A DNA stretch of 64,000 nucleotides from an uncultured Pedosphaera sp. (GCA_903918755.1 CAIXFN010000093.1:1-64000), one strand, 5' to 3'. Positions 52,812-61,064 are shown, counted from the stretch's first letter. A program made the numbers and translations. Notes: generated by a model from the letters alone, not told the origin.

Positions 52812-53393
52812 TTACTTGGCGGCCTGGGTATGGGCTTCCACAAACCACAACCATTTGTCGATGCCGCGCGAAACCTCGGTGAAGACATCCGCGGAATCGG
52901 CATCACCCAGGGCGTTGGCTTCGTCAATCGTGGTGCGGGCTTCGGCCCCAAACGTGGACAGGGCGCGGGCGACCGCCTCGACATGCGTGGCGCCATCGGC
53001 GATGGCGAGGGGATATTCGGGGAGGCGCGAGCGGGCGGCGGCGCTCCGCACCGTGCCTTCGGCGATGCCCCCGAGTTGAACGATTCGTTCCGCAATGGTG
53101 TCGACGTAGTCTTCGAGAGCTTCGGCAATTTCATCAAACAACTTGTGCAAGCCGATGAAGTTCGGTCCTTTGACGTTCCAATGGGCCTGTTTCATCTGCA
53201 TTTGCAGATCGACGATGGAAGCGAGTCGCTCGTTCATGAGGCGGTTCAATTCCACGCGGCCATCGAGTTTCAGATCATTCTCGGTTTCATACATCACCGG
53301 GGATTCCGGGGGGGCGTTTTTAGGTGCCGGTGGATTGTGGCTGGCCGGCGCGGTGGGGTTCGTGGGGGCTGATTTCGTTGGGGGTGTTTTCAT
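52812..53393 (-). CDS. dps: Dps family DNA-protection ferritin
   Basis: The 193-residue protein carries the full Dps ferroxidase set with canonical spacing: His71, His83, Asp87, Asp98 and Glu102 (QAHWNVKGPNFIGLHKLFDE region). It should form a dodecamer that oxidises iron with peroxide and protects DNA. A 33-residue Pro/Ala/Lys-rich N-terminal extension, longer than in most Dps, could bind DNA. It is surrounded by other stress-associated small genes on the same strand. Confidence 0.92.
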   Translation of the reverse strand: MKTPPTKSAPTNPTAPASHNPPAPKNAPPESPVMYETENDLKLDGRVELNRLMNERLASIVDLQMQMKQAHWNVKGPNFIGLHKLFDEIAEALEDYVDTIAERIVQLGGIAEGTVRSAAARSRLPEYPLAIADGATHVEAVARALSTFGAEARTTIDEANALGDADSADVFTEVSRGIDKWLWFVEAHTQAAK

Positions 53394-53423
53394 AAATTGT
53401 GGGGGCGGGGGGCGGTGGACGGC

Positions 53424-53663
53424 TTAAGTCTGGTTATGGTAACCATGGACGCGGGTCAGGTTGCGCTCCGCGATGAGTTGCGCCTCGGCTTCCAGCCAAT
53501 GTTGCACGTGGCGGCCCGGCAGCGAACCCTCGTTGACATAGGCGAAATAGGCCCGGCGGGCCACTTCATCCGGGGCGGGCACAAAGGCGGGTTCCTCCCG
53601 GCCGGCTTGCGCCATGGCGACCGCCTTGGGGGCGGGGTTTTGGGGGTATTTGTTGTTTTTCAT
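53424..53663 (-). CDS. DUF2934 family protein
   Basis: The 79-residue protein contains the DUF2934 signature EVARRAYFAYVNEGSLPGRH followed by VQHWLEAEAQL. The family is widespread in soil bacteria, often beside stress genes, and has no known activity. The ATG at 53663 overlaps the PRC-barrel gene stop by 4 bases, supporting co-translation; an open extension to 53732 overlaps that gene. Confidence 0.82.
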   Translation of the reverse strand: MKNNKYPQNPAPKAVAMAQAGREEPAFVPAPDEVARRAYFAYVNEGSLPGRHVQHWLEAEAQLIAERNLTRVHGYHNQT

Positions 53664-54388
53664 AAATCGGCGACTTGGTGCAGCAATTCCAGTGTGCGCG
53701 GGAGCGGTGGCGCGCCGTGGCGGGGCGGGCATAGCCCAATAGCGGCCATGGTCAGGCTCACATAGACGGTGGAGTCTTCATAACTGATTCGCTCCACCGC
53801 GCCGGTGGGGAGGATTACTTCCGCTCCGGAGAAACGGTGGCCGATCCGGATGACCAGCGAAGCCAGGGTCCATTCCTCCGCGGCCAGGAGGAAATCGCTG
53901 ATCTGCCCCTGGGTGCCGTCCACCCCTCGCACTTGGTAGCCGGTGACGGCGGCAGTGCTGCGCAAATGAGCTTCGGGTCGATTCCGCGCGGTACCGGCGG
54001 CGGTGGGTGGCTGTCCCACTACCGGGAAAGTGCCGGCATCCCATACGCCTTCCCCCTGCCAGTACGAAGGCCAGCCGTAATACCGATAGTAATCCTCTTC
54101 ATATTGGCGCGACAACGGGAGGTGCTCGGCCATCGCCGGACTCTTTTCGATCTGGCGTCGGCTCAGATTGACGTTCAGGACTCCCCCCGTTTCATCCCAG
54201 TCCGCCAGGGCGGGCGGAGCCAGCAAAACCTGGCGGCCCGGCAGCCAGTTCCCGGTGTCCGCCACCAGATAGCGCACGGCCCAGGTGCGGTCGTCAAAAT
54301 AGACGTCCCGCACATGGCCGATTTCCCCGTCCGTCGCGCCCAGTTTGGCGCCGTGCAATTGTTTGAGGCTGCGGAGTTGGTCATTCAT
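53660..54388 (-). CDS. PRC-barrel domain protein, two copies
   Basis: The 242-residue protein has an N-terminal PRC-barrel (LGATDGEIGHVRDVYFDDRTW) and a second, more divergent one (VTGYQVRGVDGTQGQISDFL), joined by a Tyr/Trp-rich linker (EEDYYRYYGWPSYW). PRC-barrel proteins of this type are typical of general-stress gene sets and may bind RNA or partner proteins. It precedes the DUF2934 gene in an overlapping pair. Confidence 0.82.
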   Translation of the reverse strand: MNDQLRSLKQLHGAKLGATDGEIGHVRDVYFDDRTWAVRYLVADTGNWLPGRQVLLAPPALADWDETGGVLNVNLSRRQIEKSPAMAEHLPLSRQYEEDYYRYYGWPSYWQGEGVWDAGTFPVVGQPPTAAGTARNRPEAHLRSTAAVTGYQVRGVDGTQGQISDFLLAAEEWTLASLVIRIGHRFSGAEVILPTGAVERISYEDSTVYVSLTMAAIGLCPPRHGAPPLPRTLELLHQVADL

Positions 54389-54411
54389 GGATGGTCTTTC
54401 GGTAAATGGAT

Positions 54412-56382
54412 TCAAGGTTGGTGGGGGGCGGGGGACACCGCGGCGGCGGGTCCATCCCGCAGGGCTTCAATGATGGCCGCCTGGACGCTGGGATTGAAAA
54501 GATTTCCCAAGTGCCCGCCCTTTTCAAACACGGTCAGGCGGTCCGGGGCGAAAGTGGCTTGCAACCAGGCCAGATCCTCCTCGGCCAGCAGGAAATCGTT
54601 GCGATTCACCAGCACCCGGACGCGCGGGTTGGCACGCAAGCCGGCCGCGTACTGCCGCAGATCACCGGCGGTGGCCAGGGAGGTCACGGCGGGGGCGGGG
54701 ACGCCCTGTTCTTCATAATAAGGAGCGACAAACTTTTCCAGGTAATCCTGGAACGAATAGCCCATTATTTCGTGGTAAACCGCCGTCCGATGGAAATTGT
54801 GCAAGGGCGCGCCCAGCACCCCCTGGTTGTGCCGTTGCTGACTGCTGTAAATGATGTCCCGCAGGAGGAAACGAAAGGTCATGCCGATGAGAAAGCGCGA
54901 CTCAATGGCATTGAAGGGCAGGGAAGTTTGCGGGGTGAGAGTCGTCTTGCTCAGCGCCGCGACCTTGAGAAAGGTGTTTTCAATCCGTTCGGCCCGCTCC
55001 GCGGCCGGCCACGCCGCCGGGGCCTGGTAAAATTCATCCAGCCGCGTTACCCCATGCAGGAGCCTCACGGGCGTGTCGATGGCCACATAGTGGTCGAATT
55101 GCAGCCGGGGCAATTCGTTGGTCGCCGCCGTGGCGGCCACGTAAAGCGTATCGAACGCGCCCAGGGAATCGCCGAGCAAAGACCGGGAACCCAAACGGTT
55201 GGGATAAGCCGTCGCGAGTTTACCGTCGATCGCCGTGAGGGCGGCATGGAGATCCCGGCCATCGACCGGCAAATACCCCGGCAGGGCGGTGGTCGCGGCG
55301 TGTTCCATGAATTCGGAGTTGAACGGATTGCTGAGCGTCACCGCGGAAAAGCCATGACCGAAAACCAGTTCGGCGAGGGCGAGGGCAGATTGGTCCAACC
55401 GGTGCGAGCCCAGGCCGGGAACGATGTAAACAATCGGGGCGGAGCGCGGCTGCAACCAGCAGGTGAAAGGCAGATTGCGTCCGGTGGCCGGGATACGGAC
55501 GGATTTGGTCAGGCCTTTCTCGCTGAACGAGGAATCCTGCGGAGTGAAAAACACCGAGGCCAGGGTTTGATGGGCGGCTTCATCCAACTCGCCGGTCACC
55601 TGAAAATCCGCCACCCGATTGGCGCGGGCAAACGTCCAGGCATACTGGATTTGCGCATACGGATCACTCTCCGCCCGGCTGAACCGCACGAATTCGTTCA
55701 CGCTGTCGGACAGATCGTTATACGTCACCGCATAAGTGAAATAGGTGTAAGGGCCGAGGTAGGTCAGGGGATCACTGGCCACCAGGTCATAAGGCGAAAT
55801 ATAGAGCAGGGGATTGGTGGCGGTGTCGGCGGCCAGGCCGAGGGTGTCGCGCTCGTTGCTTGGGCCGAAGAACGGGAGCATGATATAACAGGCTGGCTGC
55901 CAGCCCCACCGGCCAAAGGTTTGGCCAAAATCCGCTTCCGAAGCGGGGATTTTCCAGCGGGTGCCCACGTCGAAGAGGCCGGCGACGCCCACCGTGGAAT
56001 TACACAGGAAGCGGTACGTCTCATCCCGTGCCCCGGGCCATTTTTGTTGCAGCAAATTATTGATGAGCCGTCCCGGGTATTTCAGATTCCGGCCGAAATT
56101 GCCAATGCTCGTCCGGACCGGTTTGACCACCACCCAGCGATAGATCCGGCTGGTCGGCTGGATGATTCCGCGCATGAAAGCGCGGTTGAAAGCCCAGAAC
56201 ACCCGGTTCAGCGGTTCCAGCGGATCCGGCACGGATGGGGGGAGCACCACGGGTTCCGCCATGGCCGGCGAGGCCATGGCGGCAGCCGGATCCGCCGCCG
56301 CGACCCGGAGGCCAAGGAGCAGGGGCAGCAACAGGAAAAGCGAGCGCTTGCGGGAGCGACGGGTGGGGAATTTTTCCTTCAT
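54412..56382 (-). CDS. MlaA (VacJ) lipid-transport domain fused to an alpha/beta hydrolase
   Basis: The 656-residue exported protein has a signal peptide (about 11-30). An MlaA domain spans about 52-270, with DPLEPLNRVFWAFNR and CYIMLPFFGPSNERDTLG, the outer-membrane phospholipid-transport signature. The second half is an alpha/beta hydrolase: VYIVPGLGSHRLDQ as oxyanion loop, Ser406 (LLGDSLGAFD), Asp596 and His624 (EKGGHLGNLF). MlaA alone is about 250 residues. The fusion suggests lipid handling coupled to hydrolysis, for example of a phospholipid or acyl group, at the outer membrane. Confidence 0.8.
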   Translation of the reverse strand: MKEKFPTRRSRKRSLFLLLPLLLGLRVAAADPAAAMASPAMAEPVVLPPSVPDPLEPLNRVFWAFNRAFMRGIIQPTSRIYRWVVVKPVRTSIGNFGRNLKYPGRLINNLLQQKWPGARDETYRFLCNSTVGVAGLFDVGTRWKIPASEADFGQTFGRWGWQPACYIMLPFFGPSNERDTLGLAADTATNPLLYISPYDLVASDPLTYLGPYTYFTYAVTYNDLSDSVNEFVRFSRAESDPYAQIQYAWTFARANRVADFQVTGELDEAAHQTLASVFFTPQDSSFSEKGLTKSVRIPATGRNLPFTCWLQPRSAPIVYIVPGLGSHRLDQSALALAELVFGHGFSAVTLSNPFNSEFMEHAATTALPGYLPVDGRDLHAALTAIDGKLATAYPNRLGSRSLLGDSLGAFDTLYVAATAATNELPRLQFDHYVAIDTPVRLLHGVTRLDEFYQAPAAWPAAERAERIENTFLKVAALSKTTLTPQTSLPFNAIESRFLIGMTFRFLLRDIIYSSQQRHNQGVLGAPLHNFHRTAVYHEIMGYSFQDYLEKFVAPYYEEQGVPAPAVTSLATAGDLRQYAAGLRANPRVRVLVNRNDFLLAEEDLAWLQATFAPDRLTVFEKGGHLGNLFNPSVQAAIIEALRDGPAAAVSPAPHQP

Positions 56383-56418
56383 TGCAAAGCTAACTTAAAT
56401 GGTGTGCAGGGCGGGGCA

Positions 56419-56460
56419 ATCACGGGAATGACCGTGGGGGGTATCCCCCCATCGGGGGAT
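56419..56460. promoter_or_regulatory. Palindromic element, copy 1, upstream of the MlaA-hydrolase gene
   Basis: CACGG-N6-CCGTG (56421-56436) runs into GGGGGG-TAT-CCCCCC (56436-56450). A nearly identical element lies at 58232-58274. It begins 37 bases upstream of the gene start at 56382 and may be an operator or part of a promoter. Confidence 0.6.
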
Positions 56461-56475
56461 GGGGTGCCTCCCGCC

Positions 56476-56631
56476 TTAAATCCGCCCCATCAGGAGGAGC
56501 ACGACCAGGACCAGGACCAGCAAGCCGACCCCGCCACTGGGGTAATAGCCCCAACTACGGCTGTGGGGCCAGGTGGGGAGGGCGCCGAGCAGGAGCAGAA
56601 TCAAAAGAATGAGCAGTACAGTTCCGAGCAT
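56476..56631 (-). CDS. DUF3309 family small membrane protein
   Basis: The 51-residue protein begins MLGTVLLILLILLLLGALPT and contains SWGYYPSGGVG and a second hydrophobic segment ending LLLMGRI. This is the complete DUF3309 pattern of two membrane spans around a WGYYPSGG loop. It is common in stress-linked clusters, with no known activity. It lies between the MlaA fusion and the 102-residue membrane protein gene. Confidence 0.9.
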   Translation of the reverse strand: MLGTVLLILLILLLLGALPTWPHSRSWGYYPSGGVGLLVLVLVVLLLMGRI

Positions 56632-56706
56632 ATTTATATTTTGGTTGGGCGAACCTGGTTCGCGCTTGGGGCGGGGAGGTTTCTAAAGTTGGGAGCAGCC
56701 GGGTGC

Positions 56707-57015
56707 TCAGGAATTCTTGGACCGGGAGGCATCCGGCTGAAAGGCCACCCAAAGGGTGGAAAGCAGGCCGGCACCCCGGATCAGCCGTTTGAGCCAGGAG
56801 GGTTTGGCCTGGGCGGGCGCAGTTTTGGTCCGGGTAAAGACGGCGAGTCCCGTTACCAGAATCGCGGTGGCCGAGGTGATGCGGGTCAAGGAACGGAGCC
56901 GGCGGGAAATATCGGCCAGGCCCGGTTGCAAGGCGGCCAGATCGTTGGTCATCTGGAGCCGGTTCAATTCACTTTCCACCAGTAACAGGCGCTTGCGCGT
57001 TTCGAGGGGGCTCAT
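56707..57015 (-). CDS. Small membrane protein with N-terminal coiled coil
   Basis: The 102-residue protein has a charged helical N-terminus (MSPLETRKRLLLVESELNRL) and two hydrophobic segments (about 44-60 and 79-93). It overlaps the holin-like gene by 4 bases. The layout matches small proteins found next to DUF883 and holin-like genes, probably forming an inner-membrane stress module. No catalytic motif is present. Confidence 0.65.
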   Translation of the reverse strand: MSPLETRKRLLLVESELNRLQMTNDLAALQPGLADISRRLRSLTRITSATAILVTGLAVFTRTKTAPAQAKPSWLKRLIRGAGLLSTLWVAFQPDASRSKNS

Positions 57016-57401
57016 TGGAGGATGGTTTCGAGGCCGACCCGGTCTTTTTTGAGTTGGTCGAGCGAAGCGGAAAACGCCTGCCGGTCATGCAGCAACGAGT
57101 TCAGGCGCCGGGCCAGCCAAAAGGCGGCGAGCGTATACAAGCCCGCCAGGATGAGGAGGACCGCCACCGGGCACCAGGACCAGGCCAGGACCACGATGGC
57201 CGCGGTCAGGGTGCAGGTGGCGAGCAGGCCGAACGCGGCCAGGCCGAGCGCCAGCAGGACGGCCTGGAGCAGGCGGTCCCGCTCCTCCTGCGCCTCCACC
57301 GCCAGCAATTCCAGCCGGTTCTCGCCGATGGTTAACAGGCGCCGGGCGAATTGTTTCGCATCGGCGGCAAGTTTTCTCAGGCTGACGGTGGCTTCGGCCA
57401 T
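57012..57401 (-). CDS. Phage-holin-like (Holin-X / DUF1469 type) membrane protein
   Basis: The 129-residue protein has an N-terminal amphipathic helix (LGENRLELLAVEAQEERDRL-like) and two long transmembrane segments (about 47-72 and 77-98). This matches the chromosomal Holin-X family (PF07332) near DUF883 genes. These are not usually lytic; they are stress-associated membrane proteins. The ATG at 57401 is chosen because an extension would overlap the DUF883 gene. Confidence 0.78.
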   Translation of the reverse strand: MAEATVSLRKLAADAKQFARRLLTIGENRLELLAVEAQEERDRLLQAVLLALGLAAFGLLATCTLTAAIVVLAWSWCPVAVLLILAGLYTLAAFWLARRLNSLLHDRQAFSASLDQLKKDRVGLETILQ

Positions 57402-57408
57402 AACTAGG

Positions 57409-57714
57409 TCAGTTGCTTTTGCAGCCGCACTGGCGCGCCACCAGGAAACCAAGCAGGGCGCCCACACCGACACCGATGGCGATCGCCTGGTACGGGTGTT
57501 CCCGGACCGCCTCATCCGCGACCTTGGCCCCTTCGACCGCCTGTTCGCGCACCCGGCCGTAGATTTCCTTGCCGCGTTCGAGCGCCGCGGCGAGCCGGTT
57601 GCGGGCCTCCCCGACCTTTTCCCCGGCCACGTCCGCGGTTGCCGCCATCAGGGCGCGGGCATCGCGGGCGAGTTGTTCCATGTCGTCGTTCAGTGCTTGA
57701 TGTGTTTTGTTCAT
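57409..57714 (-). CDS. ElaB/YqjD/DUF883-type membrane-anchored stress protein
   Basis: The 101-residue protein has an acidic helical N-terminal part and a C-terminal membrane anchor with AIAIGVGVGALLGFLVARQC. The segment AVREHPYQAIAIGVGVGALL is the family hallmark. E. coli homologues attach inactive ribosomes to the inner membrane in stationary phase. The neighbouring holin-like gene starts 7 bases downstream. Confidence 0.88.
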   Translation of the reverse strand: MNKTHQALNDDMEQLARDARALMAATADVAGEKVGEARNRLAAALERGKEIYGRVREQAVEGAKVADEAVREHPYQAIAIGVGVGALLGFLVARQCGCKSN

Positions 57715-57749
57715 AATCATAATTGTTTTGGTTTTGGTAAAAATGGGGA

Positions 57750-58079
57750 TCAGGACAGGACGGCCGGTTTGGCGACCCGCAAAATGGAGTTTCGGCCGCC
57801 GAACGGATTGGGCACGGATTCCGTCGCGTTGGGGTCGGCCATGTAATGACCATCCACGACCAGGCAATACTCAAAAGTGCCCGGCGTCAGGGCGGTATCC
57901 TTCATCCAATGCCCGGCTTTGTCCTGGCGCATGGGTTTGGCTTCGGGATGCCAGTCATTGAAGGTTCCCGCCAGGCAGACCGTTTGGGCGTTCGGATGCG
58001 TGAACTCGAAGCGGACTGGCACCAGTTGGCCGGCCGAGTTACGGGTGTCGTCGTGATTGTGCGGATGATTGTGTTTCAT
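57750..58079 (-). CDS. Small CBM48 / AMPK glycogen-binding-like protein
   Basis: The 109-residue protein is a single early-set domain: VRFEFTHPNAQTVCLAGTFN, DWHPEAKPM, then YCLVVDGHYMADPNA and GGRNSILRV. This is the pattern of glycogen-binding or isoamylase N-terminal domains without a catalytic part. A His-rich start (MKHNHPHNHDD) might bind metal. It may bind alpha-glucan reserves during stress. It is first in the minus-strand stress cluster. Confidence 0.85.
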   Translation of the reverse strand: MKHNHPHNHDDTRNSAGQLVPVRFEFTHPNAQTVCLAGTFNDWHPEAKPMRQDKAGHWMKDTALTPGTFEYCLVVDGHYMADPNATESVPNPFGGRNSILRVAKPAVLS

Positions 58080-58396
58080 GACCGGAGGGGGCGCGGAGAG
58101 CGGATGGGTGGGCGGCCCAATCCGGCTGCAATCACCGTGAATTCCAGCCGGAATTTCCGGCCGGAGGGGGATTGCCCGCTTGGAGTCGCCTTTACCATGT
58201 ATTTACTTTAAGCGCGGCCCTCCCGATGACCATCACGGGGTTGACCGTGGGGGGATTCCCCGATAACGGGGGAGGCGCGGCGGGTTGGCATCCGCCTTTA
58301 CCCGGGTGAATCCGCAGAAAACGGACGAATTTCCCCCCGGGTGGCGCTTGCTTGTGGTGGCCGCATGCTTTAGGATGGCGGCGGAATGACCGCCCT
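58080..58396. other. Divergent intergenic region with palindromic element
   Basis: This region separates the minus-strand CBM48 gene and the plus-strand TPR gene. It holds the second copy of the CACGG-N6-CCGTG element and several short G+C-rich palindromes. No further gene is apparent. Confidence 0.55.
58232..58274. promoter_or_regulatory. Palindromic element, copy 2, between divergent genes
   Basis: CACGG-N6-CCGTG (58234-58249) runs into GGGGGG-ATT-CCCC (58249-58261), in the same order as copy 1. It is 153 bases from the CBM48 gene start and 123 bases from the TPR gene start, so it could serve either. Confidence 0.6.
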
Positions 58397-58858
58397 ATGA
58401 CGCCCGCCTGGCAGGAACAATACGACGAGGCAATGTTCGCCTTCAGCACCGCCGATTATGTCACGGCAATTGTCGGGTTTCGGGCGATCCTGGCGGCGGA
58501 ACCAGGCCAATTCGATGCGCAACTCGCGCTCGGCATGGCGTACTACCGCCAGGGCGATTATGCGGCCGCGATTGTCGAAGGGCACAAGGCGGAGCGATTG
58601 CGTCCCCAGGAACAACTCGTCCATACCAATTTGTCGCTTTTTTACATGAAAAGCGGCGACAAGCAGACCGCGGAGCATCATGGCCTCCAAGCCCGGATTG
58701 CCTCCTGGAAAGGCAACATGGATGCGCCCGGGGGGGCGCCGGCGGGTGATCCCGAACTGGAACTCGCCAAGCCCAAATTGGAGCCGGTCAAAGTCGGCCA
58801 AAAATTTCCGGACATGCCCTGGAAGAAAAATCTGCCTGCCGGTGGTTCGGTTCACTGA
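58397..58858 (+). CDS. TPR-repeat protein
   Basis: The 153-residue protein contains about two to three tetratricopeptide units: YDEAMFAFSTADYVTAIVGF, LALGMAYYRQGDYAAAIVEG and HTNLSLFYMKSGDKQTAEHH. A proline-rich tail ends MPWKKNLPAGGSVH. It probably mediates protein contacts. The ATG at 58397 has a better position than an upstream start at 58352. Confidence 0.78.
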   Translation: MTPAWQEQYDEAMFAFSTADYVTAIVGFRAILAAEPGQFDAQLALGMAYYRQGDYAAAIVEGHKAERLRPQEQLVHTNLSLFYMKSGDKQTAEHHGLQARIASWKGNMDAPGGAPAGDPELELAKPKLEPVKVGQKFPDMPWKKNLPAGGSVH

Positions 58859-58914
58859 TTTGTATTCCGCGGCCCCGCCCGACCCTTCATTTTGGAACTG
58901 TTGACATTTACCCC

Positions 58915-59193
58915 ATGAAATCATCCTACGAACTCGCCATGGAGCGGCTGAACAAGACCGCGCCCGCGAAGAAGCTCACGACCGAACAAAAGCAGCAACT
59001 GGCGGAAATCGATTCGCAATACGCCGCCAAAATCGCCGAGCGCGAAATTTTTGTTAAGGGCGAGTTGCAAAAAGCCCATGCCAAGGGTGATTACGAAGCC
59101 TTTGTCCAGTTGGAGAAGCAATTGGTGAGCGACCGGAAATCGCTCGAAGCGGAGCGGGAGGAAAAGAAGGAAAAGTACCGCCAGAGCCAATAA
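58915..59193 (+). CDS. Small coiled-coil protein of unknown function
   Basis: The 92-residue protein is almost entirely charged helix (EQKQQLAEIDSQYAAKIAER and SLEAEREEKKEKYRQ), predicted to form a coiled coil. It lies 7 bases before the adenosyltransferase gene, so the two are probably co-transcribed. No family is recognised. Confidence 0.7.
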   Translation: MKSSYELAMERLNKTAPAKKLTTEQKQQLAEIDSQYAAKIAEREIFVKGELQKAHAKGDYEAFVQLEKQLVSDRKSLEAEREEKKEKYRQSQ

Positions 59194-59200
59194 TCCCGTC

Positions 59201-59746
59201 ATGAGTATTGCCACCAAGACCGGGGATCACGGTCAGACCGGCCTGATGTACAATCGCCGGGTTTCCAAATGCCATCCGCGTGTGGAGGCCTACGGCACCG
59301 TGGACGAATTGAATGCGGCGTTGGGTTTGGCCCGGGCGACCGCGCTGGATGGTTTTGTGAGCGAACGGTTGCTCGCCATCCAGCAGGATCTGGTCGTGTT
59401 GATGGGCGAGTTGGCCACCGGCATTGAGGATTTGGATCGCTACCGTACTGACGGCTTTTCCCAGGTCACGCCCTCCCAGACCGCCCGCCTGGACGCTTGG
59501 GTGGGTGAAATTGAGGCGCAGAAGATTGTTTACCATGGCTGGGCCACTCCCGGGGCGAATTTGCACTCGGCGGCCCTCGATGTCGCCCGCACCGTCTGCC
59601 GTCGCTCCGAGCGACGCGTCTGCGCCTTGCAGGAGGCGGACCAACTGGCCAACCCCCAGATCATCATTTATTTGAACCGGTTGGCCGACTTGCTTTGGCT
59701 GCTGGCCCGCTGGGTGGAGACCAAATTGTCCCCCTCGCCTCCCTAA
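59201..59746 (+). CDS. Cob(I)alamin adenosyltransferase, PduO type
   Basis: The 181-residue protein has the PduO N-terminal signature TKTGDHGQTGLMYNRRVSK and VEAYGTVDELNAALG. Later motifs are HSAALDVARTVCRRSERRV and YLNRLADLLWLLAR. It adenosylates corrinoid from ATP to make adenosylcobalamin, probably for B12-dependent enzymes. No cobalamin riboswitch was seen upstream. It converges on queA. Confidence 0.9.
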   Translation: MSIATKTGDHGQTGLMYNRRVSKCHPRVEAYGTVDELNAALGLARATALDGFVSERLLAIQQDLVVLMGELATGIEDLDRYRTDGFSQVTPSQTARLDAWVGEIEAQKIVYHGWATPGANLHSAALDVARTVCRRSERRVCALQEADQLANPQIIIYLNRLADLLWLLARWVETKLSPSPP

Positions 59747-59764
59747 AACCGCGGGCCAAATCCT

Positions 59765-60841
59765 TTAGAGGATCAGCATGGCATCGCCATAGCTGAAGAA
59801 GCGATACCGCTCCCGGACCGCGGTGGCATAAGCTTCGAGCACCCGGGCGCGGCCACTGGTTTCCCCGGGCGCCGCGAAGGCGCTGACCAGCATGAGCAAG
59901 GTGGAGCGGGGTAAATGAAAATTGGTGAGGAGCCCCCCCACGACCTGGAATCGGCAGGGTGGGTGGAGGAAGATCCGCGTGCGCCCGGTCCCCGGCACGA
60001 TGCGGCCTTGGTGGGCGGCCGCCACGCTCTCGAGTACCCGGACACTGGTGGTGCCCACCGCGATGATCCGGCGCCCCGTGTCCAGCGCGCGGTTGATGGC
60101 CCCGGCCGCGGCTTCGCCGACGATGTAGCGTTCCTCATGCATGGTATGGCTGTCTAATTGCTCCGCCTTGACCGGAGCGAAGGTGCCGAGCCCGACATGC
60201 AACGTCACAAACGCTCTTTGCACCCCGGCCGCCTCCAGCCGGGCCAGAAAGTTAGCGGTAAAGTGGAGCCCGGCAGTGGGGGCCGCCACCGATCCGGCGG
60301 CCGCGGCATAAACCGTCTGGTAACGAACGTTGTCCGTGGCCAGTTCCGCAGGGGTCGTCCGGGCAATATACGGGGGGAGGGGGATTTCCCCTAATTGGGC
60401 CAGACGGTCATGGAGGTCCTCCGGACCCGAAAACTGCAAATGCCGGTGGCCTTCTTCATTGATTCCATCGACCGTGGCGGTGCCGCCGGCCCGCTGGCCG
60501 GAGGGATCGCAGAGCTCTATCACTGTCCCCATCCGGGCGCGTTTGCCTGGCCGCACCATGGCCCACCAGGCATTCCGGCTCGTTTCTTCGAGGAGCAGCA
60601 GCTCGAATTGCCCGCCCGTGGCGGAATTAACCCCCCGGAGCCGCGCCGGAATCACCCGGGAATCGTTCAAAACCAGTAGATCTCCGGGGCGCAGGTATTG
60701 GATCAAATCCGGAAAAGCCTGGTGGGTCAAAATGGGGGATTCTCTCCGCATCACCAGCAACCGGGAATCCCCCCGATTTAGCGTCGGGAACTGGGCGATG
60801 AGTTCCGGCGGGAGGGCGTAATCGAATTCTGCGGTGAGCAT
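59765..60841 (-). CDS. queA: S-adenosylmethionine:tRNA ribosyltransferase-isomerase
   Basis: The 358-residue protein matches QueA over its full length, with DYALPPELIAQFP at the start, RVIPARLRG, PTAGLHFT, THVGLGTF-like TLHVGLGTFAPV and TNFHLPRSTLLMLVSAF. It makes epoxyqueuosine in tRNA anticodons. A 23-base inverted repeat lies 6 bases before its start codon. Confidence 0.96.
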   Translation of the reverse strand: MLTAEFDYALPPELIAQFPTLNRGDSRLLVMRRESPILTHQAFPDLIQYLRPGDLLVLNDSRVIPARLRGVNSATGGQFELLLLEETSRNAWWAMVRPGKRARMGTVIELCDPSGQRAGGTATVDGINEEGHRHLQFSGPEDLHDRLAQLGEIPLPPYIARTTPAELATDNVRYQTVYAAAAGSVAAPTAGLHFTANFLARLEAAGVQRAFVTLHVGLGTFAPVKAEQLDSHTMHEERYIVGEAAAGAINRALDTGRRIIAVGTTSVRVLESVAAAHQGRIVPGTGRTRIFLHPPCRFQVVGGLLTNFHLPRSTLLMLVSAFAAPGETSGRARVLEAYATAVRERYRFFSYGDAMLIL

Positions 60842-60847
60842 AAAAGC

Positions 60848-60870
60848 GGATTGAAAAAGCGGTTCAATCC
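60848..60870 (-). promoter_or_regulatory. Inverted repeat in the queA leader
   Basis: Perfect 8-base arms (GGATTGAA 60848-60855, TTCAATCC 60863-60870) with a 7-base loop lie directly before the queA start codon, where a ribosome site would be expected. In RNA it could mask initiation, or as DNA it could be an operator. Confidence 0.45.
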
Positions 60871-61064
60871 TAGTGAGTTTATAACTTTATCGTTAATTAA
60901 TTGACTATTTTTGTTCGGGGACAATCCGTTTCCCCGCCGTCGCCGGACGATCCGTAACCCCGGACAGCTTACCTGCGGGGGAGCAGCCTTCCAAGTGGTG
61001 AGTTGGGAGTCCTTTTTCCCCAATTGTGAACAACTCAAGGATAACTTTTTTTGTGGGTTATATA

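Noticed and set aside
54406-56985. An 859-codon open frame on the plus strand
   Set aside because: It is antisense to the MlaA-hydrolase fusion and DUF3309 genes, both of which show strong family motifs.
57012-57401. Prophage remnant suggested by a holin-like gene
   Set aside because: No other phage gene is nearby; this holin-X type is a standard chromosomal companion of DUF883 proteins.
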